This document shows positions 39,354 through 49,211 of a DNA stretch of 64,000 nt, piece by piece (position 1 is the stretch's first letter; each line of letters starts with the position of its first letter). Under the pieces are notes generated by a model that was not told the origin of the DNA, made no database searches, and worked only from the letters and a program-made list of their open reading frames with translations. A program made the translations under genes and the position numbers. Source of the DNA: Myxococcales bacterium. Its GTDB lineage: Bacteria > Myxococcota_A > Polyangia > Haliangiales > Haliangiaceae. The DNA lies in contig JADJJK010000021.1 of NCBI GenBank assembly GCA_016706545.1, positions 1 to 64,000 of the forward strand, read 5' to 3'.

Positions 39354-40454
39354 ATGAGCCTGTCGCTTGGAACCCTCGCATCCTCGGTGATCCAGCCCCG
39401 CCGGGCGTCCCTGATCCTCGCCGCGATGGCCACGGGCCTGCTCGTCCTGCCCGGCCTGCTCGATGTCCGCACCGTCCCCATCCGCCGACAGGCCGAGTCC
39501 CCGCCCGCGCCCACGCCGGCGCCCGCCGCTCCCGCGGTCGCCACCGCGCCCGCCGCGTCGCAGCCGACGCCAGGCCCCGAGGCTGCGCCGCTCCCCTCGC
39601 CCGCCGAGCGGCCGCAGCTCTGGCTCATGACGTCCGTGTTCGATCACGGATACCTGCAGCTCGAGGTGTTGCCCCAAGACAGCGCGCTGCCCGACCACGG
39701 GCCGGCGACGACCGGAGAGAACGACGGTGGCCGGGCCTACCTGGCGCCGCTTCTCCCAACCGCCGCCCCGGCGTGGCGCGGGATCATCGGCCAGCTCGTC
39801 GTGACCGACAGCGGCTGCCAGGCTCGCGTCACCTCGCTCGCGCTGGTGGCCCGCCTGACCGGAGATGCCGCGTACGCCGGGCTGTCCCACGACTTCACCC
39901 CCGACGACCTGCGAGACCAGGGCGGTCGCATGATCGCCGCGCGGCTCGACGGCTGCGCACACGACCGCTACGCCCACCCCGCCGCCGCGCCGGTGCTGCG
40001 ACCGGAGCCGCTCGTGCGCCCGGCGTTGGCCAGGGCGGCGCGCCGCGCGATGCTCGCGTCCCCGACCACGACGGCGGCCATCGCGAAGTGGACCGAGGCC
40101 GCGCTGGCCGGCACCTGGCAAGAGCAGGTCCGCTGGTCCGAGCAGGTGCTTCGCCACCCGCGGACCAAGGCCACCTGGGTCCTCTCGCATGCCCACCTCT
40201 CTCCCGAGGACTGCGGCACGCCGACCTTCAGCCTGCTGGGGGTGTTTCGCGTCGGCGATGACGGCGCGCTCACCGAGGCTTCGATCACCGAGCTGGAGGA
40301 CCTCCTCACCATCGACGCCATCGTCGACGTCGACGGCGACGGCCAGTTCGAGCTGCTGGGCACCCCCTGGCTTGGGCTCGACCGCGTGCTCACGCGCAGC
40401 GATGGCACCGAGCTCGACCGCCTGAGCCTGCCCTTCTACGGCTGTCCTTGCTAG
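39354..40454 (+). CDS. Secreted or anchored protein of unknown function with a DxDxDG-type loop
   Basis: 366 residues. An N-terminal hydrophobic segment after a basic region (ASLILAAMATGLLVLPGLL) suggests export or membrane anchoring; a ~45-residue Pro/Ala linker follows. The body has no family I can name. Near residue 320 the phrase DAIVDVDGDGQFELLGTPW is a DxDxDG calcium-binding loop of the kind found in FG-GAP/VCBS-like proteins. Cysteines are paired near the end (YGCPC) and at positions that could form disulfides, in keeping with a periplasmic location. The 218-base gap upstream is GC-rich with an inverted GCTGCCG/CGGCAGC pair but no clear promoter. Confidence 0.65.
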   Translation: MSLSLGTLASSVIQPRRASLILAAMATGLLVLPGLLDVRTVPIRRQAESPPAPTPAPAAPAVATAPAASQPTPGPEAAPLPSPAERPQLWLMTSVFDHGYLQLEVLPQDSALPDHGPATTGENDGGRAYLAPLLPTAAPAWRGIIGQLVVTDSGCQARVTSLALVARLTGDAAYAGLSHDFTPDDLRDQGGRMIAARLDGCAHDRYAHPAAAPVLRPEPLVRPALARAARRAMLASPTTTAAIAKWTEAALAGTWQEQVRWSEQVLRHPRTKATWVLSHAHLSPEDCGTPTFSLLGVFRVGDDGALTEASITELEDLLTIDAIVDVDGDGQFELLGTPWLGLDRVLTRSDGTELDRLSLPFYGCPC

Positions 40455-40517
40455 CTAGCCACATTGTTGGGCAAAGCCCTCCGGACGGGTACACTCGCGC
40501 CCGGGCTGAGCCGCCAA

Positions 40518-40550
40518 CCTCGCCGAGCGAGCTTGGCATGCTCGGCGAGG
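40518..40550 (+). terminator. Perfect 11-bp hairpin, possible terminator
   Basis: CCTCGCCGAGC (40518-40528) and GCTCGGCGAGG (40540-40550) are perfect complements around an 11-base loop, 64 bases after the secreted-protein gene. Only a short TTT follows at once, but a six-T run lies at 40599-40604 after a second small palindrome (GTCTCC-TG-GGAGAC, 40567-40580). The pair probably ends upstream transcription. Confidence 0.5.
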
Positions 40551-40665
40551 AGACCGTTTGACACCAGTCTCCTGGGAGACCGGGCATCCTCGCGCGCAAT
40601 TTTTTCTCGCACATTCCTCTCTGCGCCCCTCCCGGCCCGAGACAAAGCGCGCTTCACTTGCGGTC

Positions 40666-40962
40666 ATGTCGCCACGCCGTGCCTCCGCTCTCGCCCACAC
40701 CATCGCCTTGACCTGCGGCGCGCTGCTCGCCACCGCTTGCAGCAAGAAAGACGGAGCCGCCAGCGGAGCCGACAAGACCGAGCAGACCGACAAGCTGGTG
40801 AACTGCGCGGGGATCAACGAGTGCAAGGGCAAGAGCTTGTGCCACACCGAGAAGCACAAGTGCGCCGGCCAGAACTCGTGCAAGGGCGAAGGCTGGCTCG
40901 ACGTGACCGCCGCGGACTGCACCGCCAAGGGCGGCAAGATCATCCAGGTCACCCGCAAGTAG
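40666..40962 (+). CDS. Bufferin (BufA2)-like Cys-rich lipoprotein
   Basis: 98 residues from the ATG at 40666. The signal (TIALTCGALLATAC) ends in a lipobox, so the mature protein should be lipid-anchored at Cys. The mature part has six further Cys in the pattern CAGINECKG, C-HTEKHKC, AGQNSCKGEGW, DC..KGG, which closely resembles the BufA2 branch of bufferin-type periplasmic metallophores (often annotated as DUF2282 relatives). Known bufferins sit in operons with a DUF692 multinuclear iron oxidase that converts Cys to thiooxazoles, plus a DUF2063 partner. Neither is nearby, and a lipid anchor is unusual for the group. Role in metal binding is an inference. Confidence 0.75.
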   Translation: MSPRRASALAHTIALTCGALLATACSKKDGAASGADKTEQTDKLVNCAGINECKGKSLCHTEKHKCAGQNSCKGEGWLDVTAADCTAKGGKIIQVTRK

Positions 40963-41002
40963 GCTGGGGCGGCAACGCCGCGCGCGCGGATCGCGCCGGC
41001 CC

Positions 41003-41032
41003 TTGCGCCCGCGCCGCGTCGAGTCGTACCGT
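41003..41032 (+). promoter_or_regulatory. Candidate promoter for the XPB-Bax1 pair
   Basis: TTGCGC (41003-41008), 18 bases, TACCGT (41027-41032), then seven bases to a GTG at 41040. The geometry supports GTG 41040 over the in-frame GTG at 41031, which overlaps the -10. The TTGTC element seen at the WYL-linked genes is absent here. Confidence 0.45.
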
Positions 41033-41039
41033 GACCGCG

Positions 41040-42402
<1,363 letters not shown>

Positions 42403-42416
<14 letters not shown>

Positions 42417-43800
42417 GCTGGTCCGCGCCCGCCGCCGCGGCGGCGAGCTCAAGCTCACCGCGCTCGACGCCAAGGGCGTCGCCCAGGCGCAGGAGCTGGC
42501 CGCCGCCTTGCTGGAGCTGGCGCGCCGCCACGTCGGGCGCAGCCGCGATGAGCTCGAAGAGGTGTGCGACGCGGTGGTCGGCGGCGCCAAGGATCGCAAG
42601 CTGGCAGCCGGCCTGCGCAAGCTGGTGTACGACCGCTGCGACTTCGCCGAGGACGCCACGATCGACCCGGTGGAGCTGCGGCGCGAGGTGCATGCCAGCG
42701 CCAGGGCCGCGTGGCTGGCGCTGGCGCCCGAGCCTGCGACCACGCCCGCGGCCGAGTCCTCGCCCGAGCCTGCGACAGAATCCTCGGCCGAGCCCTCGAC
42801 CACGCCCGCGACAGAATCTGCGACCACGCCTGCGCCCGAGCCCACGATCGAGCCCACGATCGAGTCCTCGACCGGGCCCTCGGCGGGGCCCGATTCTGCC
42901 AGCGCGCTCCTGGGGCAGGTTCGCTTCAACCGCCACGCGGTGCTCGCGCAGGTCGCGGCGGCGCGCGCGCTCGACGTCGCGACGATCGAGGCGAGCCTCT
43001 ACGCCGATCTGCGAGGCGCCCAGCTCTTGCGCGGGGTCGAGCCGACGACCCCGCAGGCCCTGGTGGAGGCGTACGAGCTGGCCCAGGCCCAGGCCGTGCT
43101 GCTGCGCGCGGTGCGGGTCACCGTGCAGGTCGAGAGCGCGGTGCCCGGCGCGTATCGCACGCTGTTCCGCAAGCTCAAGTTCTTGCGCCTGCTGACCACC
43201 ATCCACCCCCGCGCCGAGGGCGGGTACCTCCTCGAGATCGACGGCCCGTTCTCCCTCTTCGAGTCCGCCACCCGCTACGGCCTGGCGCTGGCCCTGGCGC
43301 TGCCTGCCATCCGCGAGCTGGATCGCTGGCAGCTCAGCGCGGACGTGCGCTGGGGCAATGATCGGCAGCCGCTGACCTGCCGCCTCGAGGGACGAGGCAC
43401 GCCGGGGCAAGAGCCGCTGCTCTCGGATGAGCTCGCCGCGCTGATCGCCGCCACCGTGCAGACCGGCACCGCCTGGCAGGTGCAGCCGGCCACCGCGGTC
43501 CTCGAGCTGACCGGCGTCGGCGTGTGCGTGCCGGACCTCGTGTTCCGCCATCCGGAGCGCGGCGTGGAGGTCTTCGTCGAGGTGCTGGGCTACTGGAGCC
43601 GCGCCGCGGTGTGGAAGCGGGTCGAGCTGGTGCAGCAAGGGCTGCGCCAGCGCATCGTGTTCGCGGTGGGCCAGCACCTGCGGGTCAGCGAGGCCGCGCT
43701 GGAGGCCGAGCTGCCGGGCGCGCTGTACGTGTACAAGCGGACCCTGTCGGCGCGGGCCCTGCTCGAGCGCATCGAGCAAGTCGCGGCGCAGCCTGGTTGA
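42403..43800 (+). CDS. Bax1 (DUF790) nuclease, partner of XPB
   Basis: 465 residues from a TTG at 42403 inside the XPB 3' end. Bax1 is the structure-specific nuclease that binds XPB in archaea and cuts near bubble junctions. The N-terminal helical region (residues 1-106) is separated from the rest by a 58-residue Pro/Glu/Ser/Thr-rich linker (~107-164) made of near-repeats. The middle domain (VRVTVQVESAVPGAYRTLFRKLKFLRLLTTIHP) and a C-terminal PD-(D/E)xK-like core (VPDLVFRHPERGVEVFVEVLGYW, residues ~370-392) match the family, including the EVLGYW block. The overlap implies coupled translation and a stoichiometric complex. The linker is not usual and may be specific to this lineage. Confidence 0.9.
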
Positions 43801-43856
43801 CGTTTTCTCGCGCCTCGCAGAAACCCCGCCCCTCGCCGAGGCGTACAGTGCGAGGC

Positions 43857-46295
43857 GTGGGGAAGCGGCTCACGCTCAGCAAGTTCTTCGCGCTCGCCAC
43901 GCTGATCGTCGCGGCGGTGATCGCGGTCGCCATGGCGATGCTGGTGCAGCGCGCTCGCCGGACCGTGCTGGAAGAGTCCGGCAAGCTGCAGCACGCCGCC
44001 GCCGCGCGCATCGAGGCGGCCATCGCCCAGGAGCTGGACCGCGCCGGCCGCGCCATCACCGATCTCGAGCGCGGCCTCGTCGCGCTGGCGGTCTCCACCG
44101 CCTCGCCAGGAGCGCTGGAGGCGCCGCTCCTGGTGCGCATCCTCGCGGACACGCACCTCGAAGAGCTCACGTTCACCCGCGCCGAGCTGCGCGGCTACGC
44201 GGCGGACGGGACCGCGGAGTTCTCGGCCGACGGGCGCTTTCAGCTCGGCATCCGGCGCGCCAGCGACGGCTCCCTGTCGACTCGGCTCGTCGAGCCCGCG
44301 GGGCCCCAGGTCGGCCATGGCGGCCACAGCGGCGACGGCGCGAGCGACGGTGGGGCCGACGGTGGGGCCGATGCCGCGCCGTCTGCCGCCGACCCAGCGC
44401 CCGCAGCGCCAGCCCCGCCGGCCCCGCTCACCTTCGCTGCCTTCGTCCGCCACCACCCGCCGGGCCTGGGCACGCCCCCTGCCCCTGATACGCTGCCCGC
44501 AGAGGGCACGCCTGCGCCGCGCGCGCCGCCACCGCAGCCCCCGCTGGTCGCGCTTGGCGCCGCCGAAGATCCCACCGAGGACCTCACGTTCTCCGTGATC
44601 GCGGAGCGCGCCTTGCGCGGCCACCTGGTGTGGAGCGACCTGCACTACGCCGAGGCGGACCGCCGCCTGCCGCCCGCGCAGCGCCGCATCGTCCTGACCG
44701 CGCAGAAGGCGGTGTTCGACGCCAGCGGGCGGTTCCTCGGCGTCGTGCGCTGCGGCCTGCTCACCCGCACCCTCGATGCGGTGGCCCAGCTCAAGGTGGA
44801 TCCCCAGAGCGATGACCCGCAGCGGGTCTCCGTGCTGGCGCGCACCGGGCGCGGCGCCCTGCGCCTGGTCACCCGCGTCAGCCCCCAGGATCCCATCGAG
44901 GTGGTGGACGATGAGCTGCGCGTGGCCCCGGCCCACCTGCCGCGCGAGCTGGACGTGCTGCTCTCCTCCTCGCTGGCCCGCCAGCTCGACGGCGGCGCCG
45001 CGCGCGTCGATGGCGCCCTGGACGTCGACGGCGCGCGCTGGCGCGCCACCGTGGCGCGGATGCCCCCGGCCAAGGGCGGCATCGAGACCTGGGCAGTGGC
45101 CGTGATGGTGCTCGAGGAGCACTACACGCGCGCGGTCCTGGCCGCGCAGCGAGAGCTCTTGCTGGCGCTGGGCGGCACCCTCGCGATCTTGGTCGCCGTG
45201 GGCGGCCTCGCGCTGATGATCGTGCGCCGCGACCTCGCCAAGATCATCGCCACCACCGCGCGCATGCGGTCCTTCGACTTCGCCGCCTCCACCGACAGCA
45301 GCCCCTTCGCCGACGTCCACGACGCCATGGCTGGGCTCGAGCGCGCCAAGACGGTGGTCCGCGCCATGGGGCGCTATCTGCCGATCGATCTGGTCCGCCG
45401 GCTGTACGCCGACAACACCGAGCCCGCGCTCGGCGGCGAGCCGCTCGAGGTCTCGATCTTGTTCACCGACATCGAAGGCTTCACGTCGCTGTCGGAGACC
45501 CTGGCGGTCAGCGAGCTGGCGCAGCGCCTGGGCGACTACCTGGAGGCCATGACCGGCGCCATCGAACGCCACGGCGGCACCATCGACAAGTACATCGGCG
45601 ACGCGGTGATGGCGCTGTGGAACGCACCGAGCCCGGTGCCAGCCCACCCGGTGGCCGCGTGCCACGCGGTGCTGGCCTGTCTCCGCGCCACGGAGCTGCT
45701 GTACGCCTCCCCGCGCTGGGCTGGCCTGCCGCCGCTGGTCACCCGCTTTGGCCTGCACAAGAGCCGCGTGCTGGTGGGCCACTTTGGCGCCCCGACGCGG
45801 CTGTCGTACACCGCGCTCGGCGACGGCGTGAACGTGGCGGCGCGGCTCGAGCCGCTGTGCAAGCAGTACGGCGTGCGCGTGCTGGTGAGCGAGGCGGTGG
45901 TCGAAGACGCGCGCGCCGCGTTCCGCTTTCGGCGCATCGATCGCGTCGCGGTCCAGGGCAAGTCGCACGGCGTGGACATCTACGAGCTCCTTGGCGTCGC
46001 GCCCGGAGCCGACGTCGCGCCCGGGGCCGGCGTCGCGCCCGGAGCCGGCGCCGCGCCCGGAGCCGGCGTCGCGCCCGGGGCCGGCGGCCTGGCCTCCGAC
46101 GACCCGTGCTACGCCGCATACGAGGCGGCGTTCGCCGCGTACCTCGAGCGCGACTTCGAGGGCGCCGCGGCCCGCCTGGCGCCCGCCGCCGACCGGGACC
46201 CGCCGAGCGCGGTGCTGCTGGCGCGATGCCGGGCCATGGCCAAGGAGCCGCCCCCTGCCCAGTGGAACGGCGTCCACGTCGCCCGCGGCAAGTAG
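43857..46295 (+). CDS. Membrane class III adenylate/guanylate cyclase
   Basis: 812 residues from the GTG at 43857, seven bases after TACAGT (43844-43849). One membrane helix near residues 8-32, a ~400-residue extracytoplasmic sensor region interrupted by a Gly/Ala/Pro/Asp-rich linker (~140-220), a second helix near 434-456 and a HAMP-like connector. The cyclase domain covers ~531-711: metal Asp in ILFTDIEGFTSLSE, second Asp and the base-reading Lys in IDKYIGDAVMALW, and the Asn/Arg pair in LGDGVNVAARLEP. All catalytic residues appear intact. A tandem (APGAGV)n linker at ~46000-46088 leads to a C-terminal helical segment with YAAYEAAFAAYLERDFEGAA, TPR-like. Input unknown; cAMP is the likelier product. 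Confidence 0.92.
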   Translation: MGKRLTLSKFFALATLIVAAVIAVAMAMLVQRARRTVLEESGKLQHAAAARIEAAIAQELDRAGRAITDLERGLVALAVSTASPGALEAPLLVRILADTHLEELTFTRAELRGYAADGTAEFSADGRFQLGIRRASDGSLSTRLVEPAGPQVGHGGHSGDGASDGGADGGADAAPSAADPAPAAPAPPAPLTFAAFVRHHPPGLGTPPAPDTLPAEGTPAPRAPPPQPPLVALGAAEDPTEDLTFSVIAERALRGHLVWSDLHYAEADRRLPPAQRRIVLTAQKAVFDASGRFLGVVRCGLLTRTLDAVAQLKVDPQSDDPQRVSVLARTGRGALRLVTRVSPQDPIEVVDDELRVAPAHLPRELDVLLSSSLARQLDGGAARVDGALDVDGARWRATVARMPPAKGGIETWAVAVMVLEEHYTRAVLAAQRELLLALGGTLAILVAVGGLALMIVRRDLAKIIATTARMRSFDFAASTDSSPFADVHDAMAGLERAKTVVRAMGRYLPIDLVRRLYADNTEPALGGEPLEVSILFTDIEGFTSLSETLAVSELAQRLGDYLEAMTGAIERHGGTIDKYIGDAVMALWNAPSPVPAHPVAACHAVLACLRATELLYASPRWAGLPPLVTRFGLHKSRVLVGHFGAPTRLSYTALGDGVNVAARLEPLCKQYGVRVLVSEAVVEDARAAFRFRRIDRVAVQGKSHGVDIYELLGVAPGADVAPGAGVAPGAGAAPGAGVAPGAGGLASDDPCYAAYEAAFAAYLERDFEGAAARLAPAADRDPPSAVLLARCRAMAKEPPPAQWNGVHVARGK

Positions 46296-46372
46296 CGCAG
46301 CGTCGCAGCATCCGCATGCATTCGGCGCCAGCCGGTGCAAGCCCCCCGCGCCTGCGCTATCGTCTGGCCGCC

Positions 46373-46975
46373 ATGTCCCTGCTCGAGCACGCGCTCGCCG
46401 CCACCGGGGCTCCTCCCTCGCTGCGCGCCCAGCTCGAGGCGTTCCTTGCGCTGTTCGCCAAGTGGAACGCCCGCATCAACCTGTCGGCCGCGCGCGACCA
46501 CGCCGCCATCGCGGCGCAGCTCGCGGATAGCCTGTACATCACCCCGCACCTGGCCGACGCCAGCAGCGTCCTGGACGTGGGATCCGGCGGCGGGTTGCCG
46601 GTGGTCGTGGCAGCCCTGCGCTGGCCCAAGACCCAGTTCACCGCGCTCGAGCCCGTCCACAAGAAGCACGCCTTCCTGCGCACCGCCGCGCGGGAGCTGC
46701 ACCTGGCAAACCTCGACGCCCACGCGGTGCGCCTGGAGGCCCACCCGCGCGCCGACTACGACGTCGCGATGTCACGCGCCACCTTCGACCTGGTCGAGTG
46801 GATAGGCCTCGGACTGACGCGCGTCCGTCCTGGCGGCCGCGTGCTGGCGATGGAGGGCCTACGCCGTGACGACCTCGATCCATCCTGGGAGCGGCACGAC
46901 TACGTCTTTGAAACCAAGCAGCGCGCCATCATCCTCGCGCGCCGCGCCCCGTCCCCCCTCGACAATCCTGGCTAG
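46373..46975 (+). CDS. rsmG: RsmG (GidB), 16S rRNA G527 N7-methyltransferase
   Basis: Methylates G527 in the 530 loop of 16S rRNA. 200 residues, typical length. The SAM-binding motif is SVLDVGSGGGLPVVVAALRWP; the N-terminal phrase LFAKWNARINLSAARD and the MSRATFDLVEWI catalytic block are characteristic. ATG at 46373 follows TATCGT by nine bases, with GTGCAA at a 17-base spacing as a possible -35. No gidA or parAB nearby, so it does not mark the replication origin here. Confidence 0.94.
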   Translation: MSLLEHALAATGAPPSLRAQLEAFLALFAKWNARINLSAARDHAAIAAQLADSLYITPHLADASSVLDVGSGGGLPVVVAALRWPKTQFTALEPVHKKHAFLRTAARELHLANLDAHAVRLEAHPRADYDVAMSRATFDLVEWIGLGLTRVRPGGRVLAMEGLRRDDLDPSWERHDYVFETKQRAIILARRAPSPLDNPG

Positions 46976-46996
46976 GACCTGCCAGGACCTGACGAC

Positions 46997-47302
46997 TTAC
47001 TCAAGCCCGACTTCATCTGGATCGCGGAACCGACGCTCATCATCCGCATCGTCATCTGCAGAAAAGGCCGTCGCGCGAGCTCGCAGCTCGGCCAGCGAGC
47101 GCGGCCCGCCTTCGTCAAAGCCCGGATCTCGAACTTCGGGCGGCGCCGGGGGAACGATCTCCGGTCCTGACTGGCCCATCGAGGCGCGCTCCTGAATCCG
47201 GGTTCGTCGATCGGCGCGGCGCGCCTCACGTTCCTTGACCCGATCTTTCTGATCCATCTCGCGCTGCCGCTTGGCAATGGTCGCTTTGCGATGTGTACTC
47301 AC
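46997..47302 (-). CDS. Small highly charged protein of unknown function
   Basis: 101 residues from a GTG at 47302 with AGGA eight bases upstream. The N-terminal half is dominated by Lys, Arg and Glu (THRKATIAKRQREMDQKDRVKEREARRADRR) and should be one long helix; the C-terminal half is acidic and Pro-containing (ADDDADDERRFRDPDEVGLE). No catalytic motif, signal peptide or membrane span. It could bind nucleic acid or ribosomes through the basic helix, but nothing proves this. Convergent with rsmG, divergent from selO. The upstream in-frame extension lacks support. Confidence 0.7.
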   Translation of the reverse strand: MSTHRKATIAKRQREMDQKDRVKEREARRADRRTRIQERASMGQSGPEIVPPAPPEVRDPGFDEGGPRSLAELRARATAFSADDDADDERRFRDPDEVGLE

Positions 47303-47497
47303 GATGCGTCCTTTTCCCCCGACACACAGGCGCACCAACGCCGGGGCTCGAGGAACACGCCAGGGGTCGGTCGTTGGCCCGGCAGTCCGGCTTGCAACGC
47401 TCGCGAATGTTTGTTGCTGTATGAGACCACGTTTAGGGCCCAGATGCAAACCTGGGAGCCCCCAGCCCTTGGGCAAATCACGTGCTAGAGAGCGCAC

Positions 47498-49198
47498 ATG
47501 CAGAGGATTCCGCTCGACGAGATCGCCTGGGAGGACCGGTTCGTTCGCGCCTTCCCCGGCGATCGAAGTGAGGCGCGAACGTCACGCCAGATCATCGGCG
47601 CCTGTTACGCCACCGTCGCGCCCACCGCGGTCGCGGACCCCCGCCTGTTGTGCTGGTCGCCCGAGGCCGCTCAGCTGATCGGGGTGGCCTCTCCCAAGGT
47701 GGCCTCGCCCGGCGACGCCGCCTCCGCCGACCCCAACCCCAGCTACACGGCGCTGATCGCCGAGGTGCTCGGCGGCAACCGGGTGTTGCCCGGCATGCGC
47801 CCGTACGCCGCAGCCTACGCCGGCCACCAGTTCGGGAGCTTCGCCGGCCAGCTCGGGGATGGGCGCGCGATGACGCTCGGCGAGCTGGTCGCGCCAGATG
47901 GCCAGCGCTGGGACGTCCAGCTAAAGGGCGCCGGCCCCACGCCGTACTCCCGCCGCGCCGATGGCCGCGCCGTGCTGCGCTCCTCGGTGCGCGAGTTCCT
48001 GTGCAGCGAGGCGATGCACCACCTCGGCGTCCCCACCACGCGCGCGCTCGGCCTGGTGACCACCGGCGAGCGCGTGGTGCGCGACATGTTCTACGACGGC
48101 CGGCCCCGCGCCGAGCCGGGGGCGGTGGTGTGCCGCCTGGCGCCCACGTTCATCCGCTTTGGCACCTTCGAGCTCCTGTCCTGGCGCGAGGAGCTGCCGC
48201 TCTTGCGCCAGCTCACGCGGTTCGTCATCGAGCAACACTTCCCGGAGCTGGCCCGGGAGCTGCCCCCCGCGGAGCACGCGAGCGCCCCGCTGCCCGGCGC
48301 CGTGGTCGCCGCCTGGTTCGGCGAGATCTGTCGCCGCACCGCCGTGATGGTCACCCACTGGATGCGCGTGGGCTTCGTGCATGGCGTGATGAACACCGAC
48401 AACATGTCCATCCTGGGCCTCACCATCGACTATGGCCCGTACGGCTGGCTCGATCCGTTCGATCCGGACTTCACGCCCAACACCACGGACGCCTCCACCG
48501 GCCGCTATCGCTTCGGCATGCAGCCGGGGGTCGCGCAGTGGAACCTGGCGCAGCTCGCCCGCGCGCTCCTGCCGCTGTGCGAAGCCGCCGCCGATCGCGA
48601 GGCGCTGGCCGCCGGGCTCGAGCTCTACCGCGCCACCTTCCAGCGCCAGTACGGCGACACCCTGCTGGCCAAGCTCGGGCTCGCCCGCGCGCCGGGCGTC
48701 CACGGCGCAGGCCCGGCGCTCGATGAGCCGCTGGTCAACGACCTGCTGGCGCTGCTCGCTGCCGAGGAGACGGACTTCACCTTGTGGTTTCGCTGCCTGG
48801 CCAACCTGCCGCTCGCGGACGACTGCGCCGATGACGTGCTCCTGGCGACCATGGCGCCCGCCGCGTACGCCGCGCTCAGCGCAGGTCATCGCGCCGCCGT
48901 GCTTGGCTGGCTGCGCCGCTACGCCGCGCGCGCGCGGACCGAGCCGCCCGAGGAGCGCGCCGCGCGCATGGCCGCCGTCAACCCGGTGTTCATCCTCCGC
49001 AACTACCTCGTGCATCAGGCCATCGAGCAGGCAGAAAAGAGCGACCCAGCTCGGCCCGACACCAGCTTCATCGAGCGGCTCCTGCGCGCCGCGCGCGCGC
49101 CATATCACGAGGGCCCCGAGCACGACGGGCTGCTCGGCCAGCGCCCCCCGTGGGCCCGAGACAAGCCGGGCTGCAGCGCGCTGTCCTGCAGCTCCTGA
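47498..49198 (+). CDS. selO: SelO (YdiU), protein AMPylase pseudokinase
   Basis: Transfers AMP from ATP to Ser, Thr or Tyr of other proteins; linked to redox homeostasis. 566 residues. The nucleotide-binding Gly-rich and Lys regions are clear (YAGHQFGSFAGQLGDGRAMTLGE; LKGAGPTPYSRRADGRAVLRSSVREFL), as are the metal-binding block HGVMNTDNMSILGLTIDYGPYGWLD and the C-terminal MAAVNPVFILRNYL. It ends CSALSCSS, the Cys-containing tail typical of SelO, with no selenocysteine codon. Compared with the usual ~480-residue form it has extra linker residues. Divergent from the small charged gene and convergent with the WYL regulator. Confidence 0.97.
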   Translation: MQRIPLDEIAWEDRFVRAFPGDRSEARTSRQIIGACYATVAPTAVADPRLLCWSPEAAQLIGVASPKVASPGDAASADPNPSYTALIAEVLGGNRVLPGMRPYAAAYAGHQFGSFAGQLGDGRAMTLGELVAPDGQRWDVQLKGAGPTPYSRRADGRAVLRSSVREFLCSEAMHHLGVPTTRALGLVTTGERVVRDMFYDGRPRAEPGAVVCRLAPTFIRFGTFELLSWREELPLLRQLTRFVIEQHFPELARELPPAEHASAPLPGAVVAAWFGEICRRTAVMVTHWMRVGFVHGVMNTDNMSILGLTIDYGPYGWLDPFDPDFTPNTTDASTGRYRFGMQPGVAQWNLAQLARALLPLCEAAADREALAAGLELYRATFQRQYGDTLLAKLGLARAPGVHGAGPALDEPLVNDLLALLAAEETDFTLWFRCLANLPLADDCADDVLLATMAPAAYAALSAGHRAAVLGWLRRYAARARTEPPEERAARMAAVNPVFILRNYLVHQAIEQAEKSDPARPDTSFIERLLRAARAPYHEGPEHDGLLGQRPPWARDKPGCSALSCSS

Positions 49199-49211
49199 GC
49201 CGGCCTCGCCG

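Noticed and set aside
46373..46975. rsmG as a marker of the chromosomal origin
   Set aside because: gidA, parA/parB, dnaA and rpmH are not in the neighbourhood.
47498..49198. SelO as a selenoprotein
   Set aside because: The tail ends in Cys codons followed by a single stop; no in-frame UGA before the end and no SECIS-like hairpin seen.
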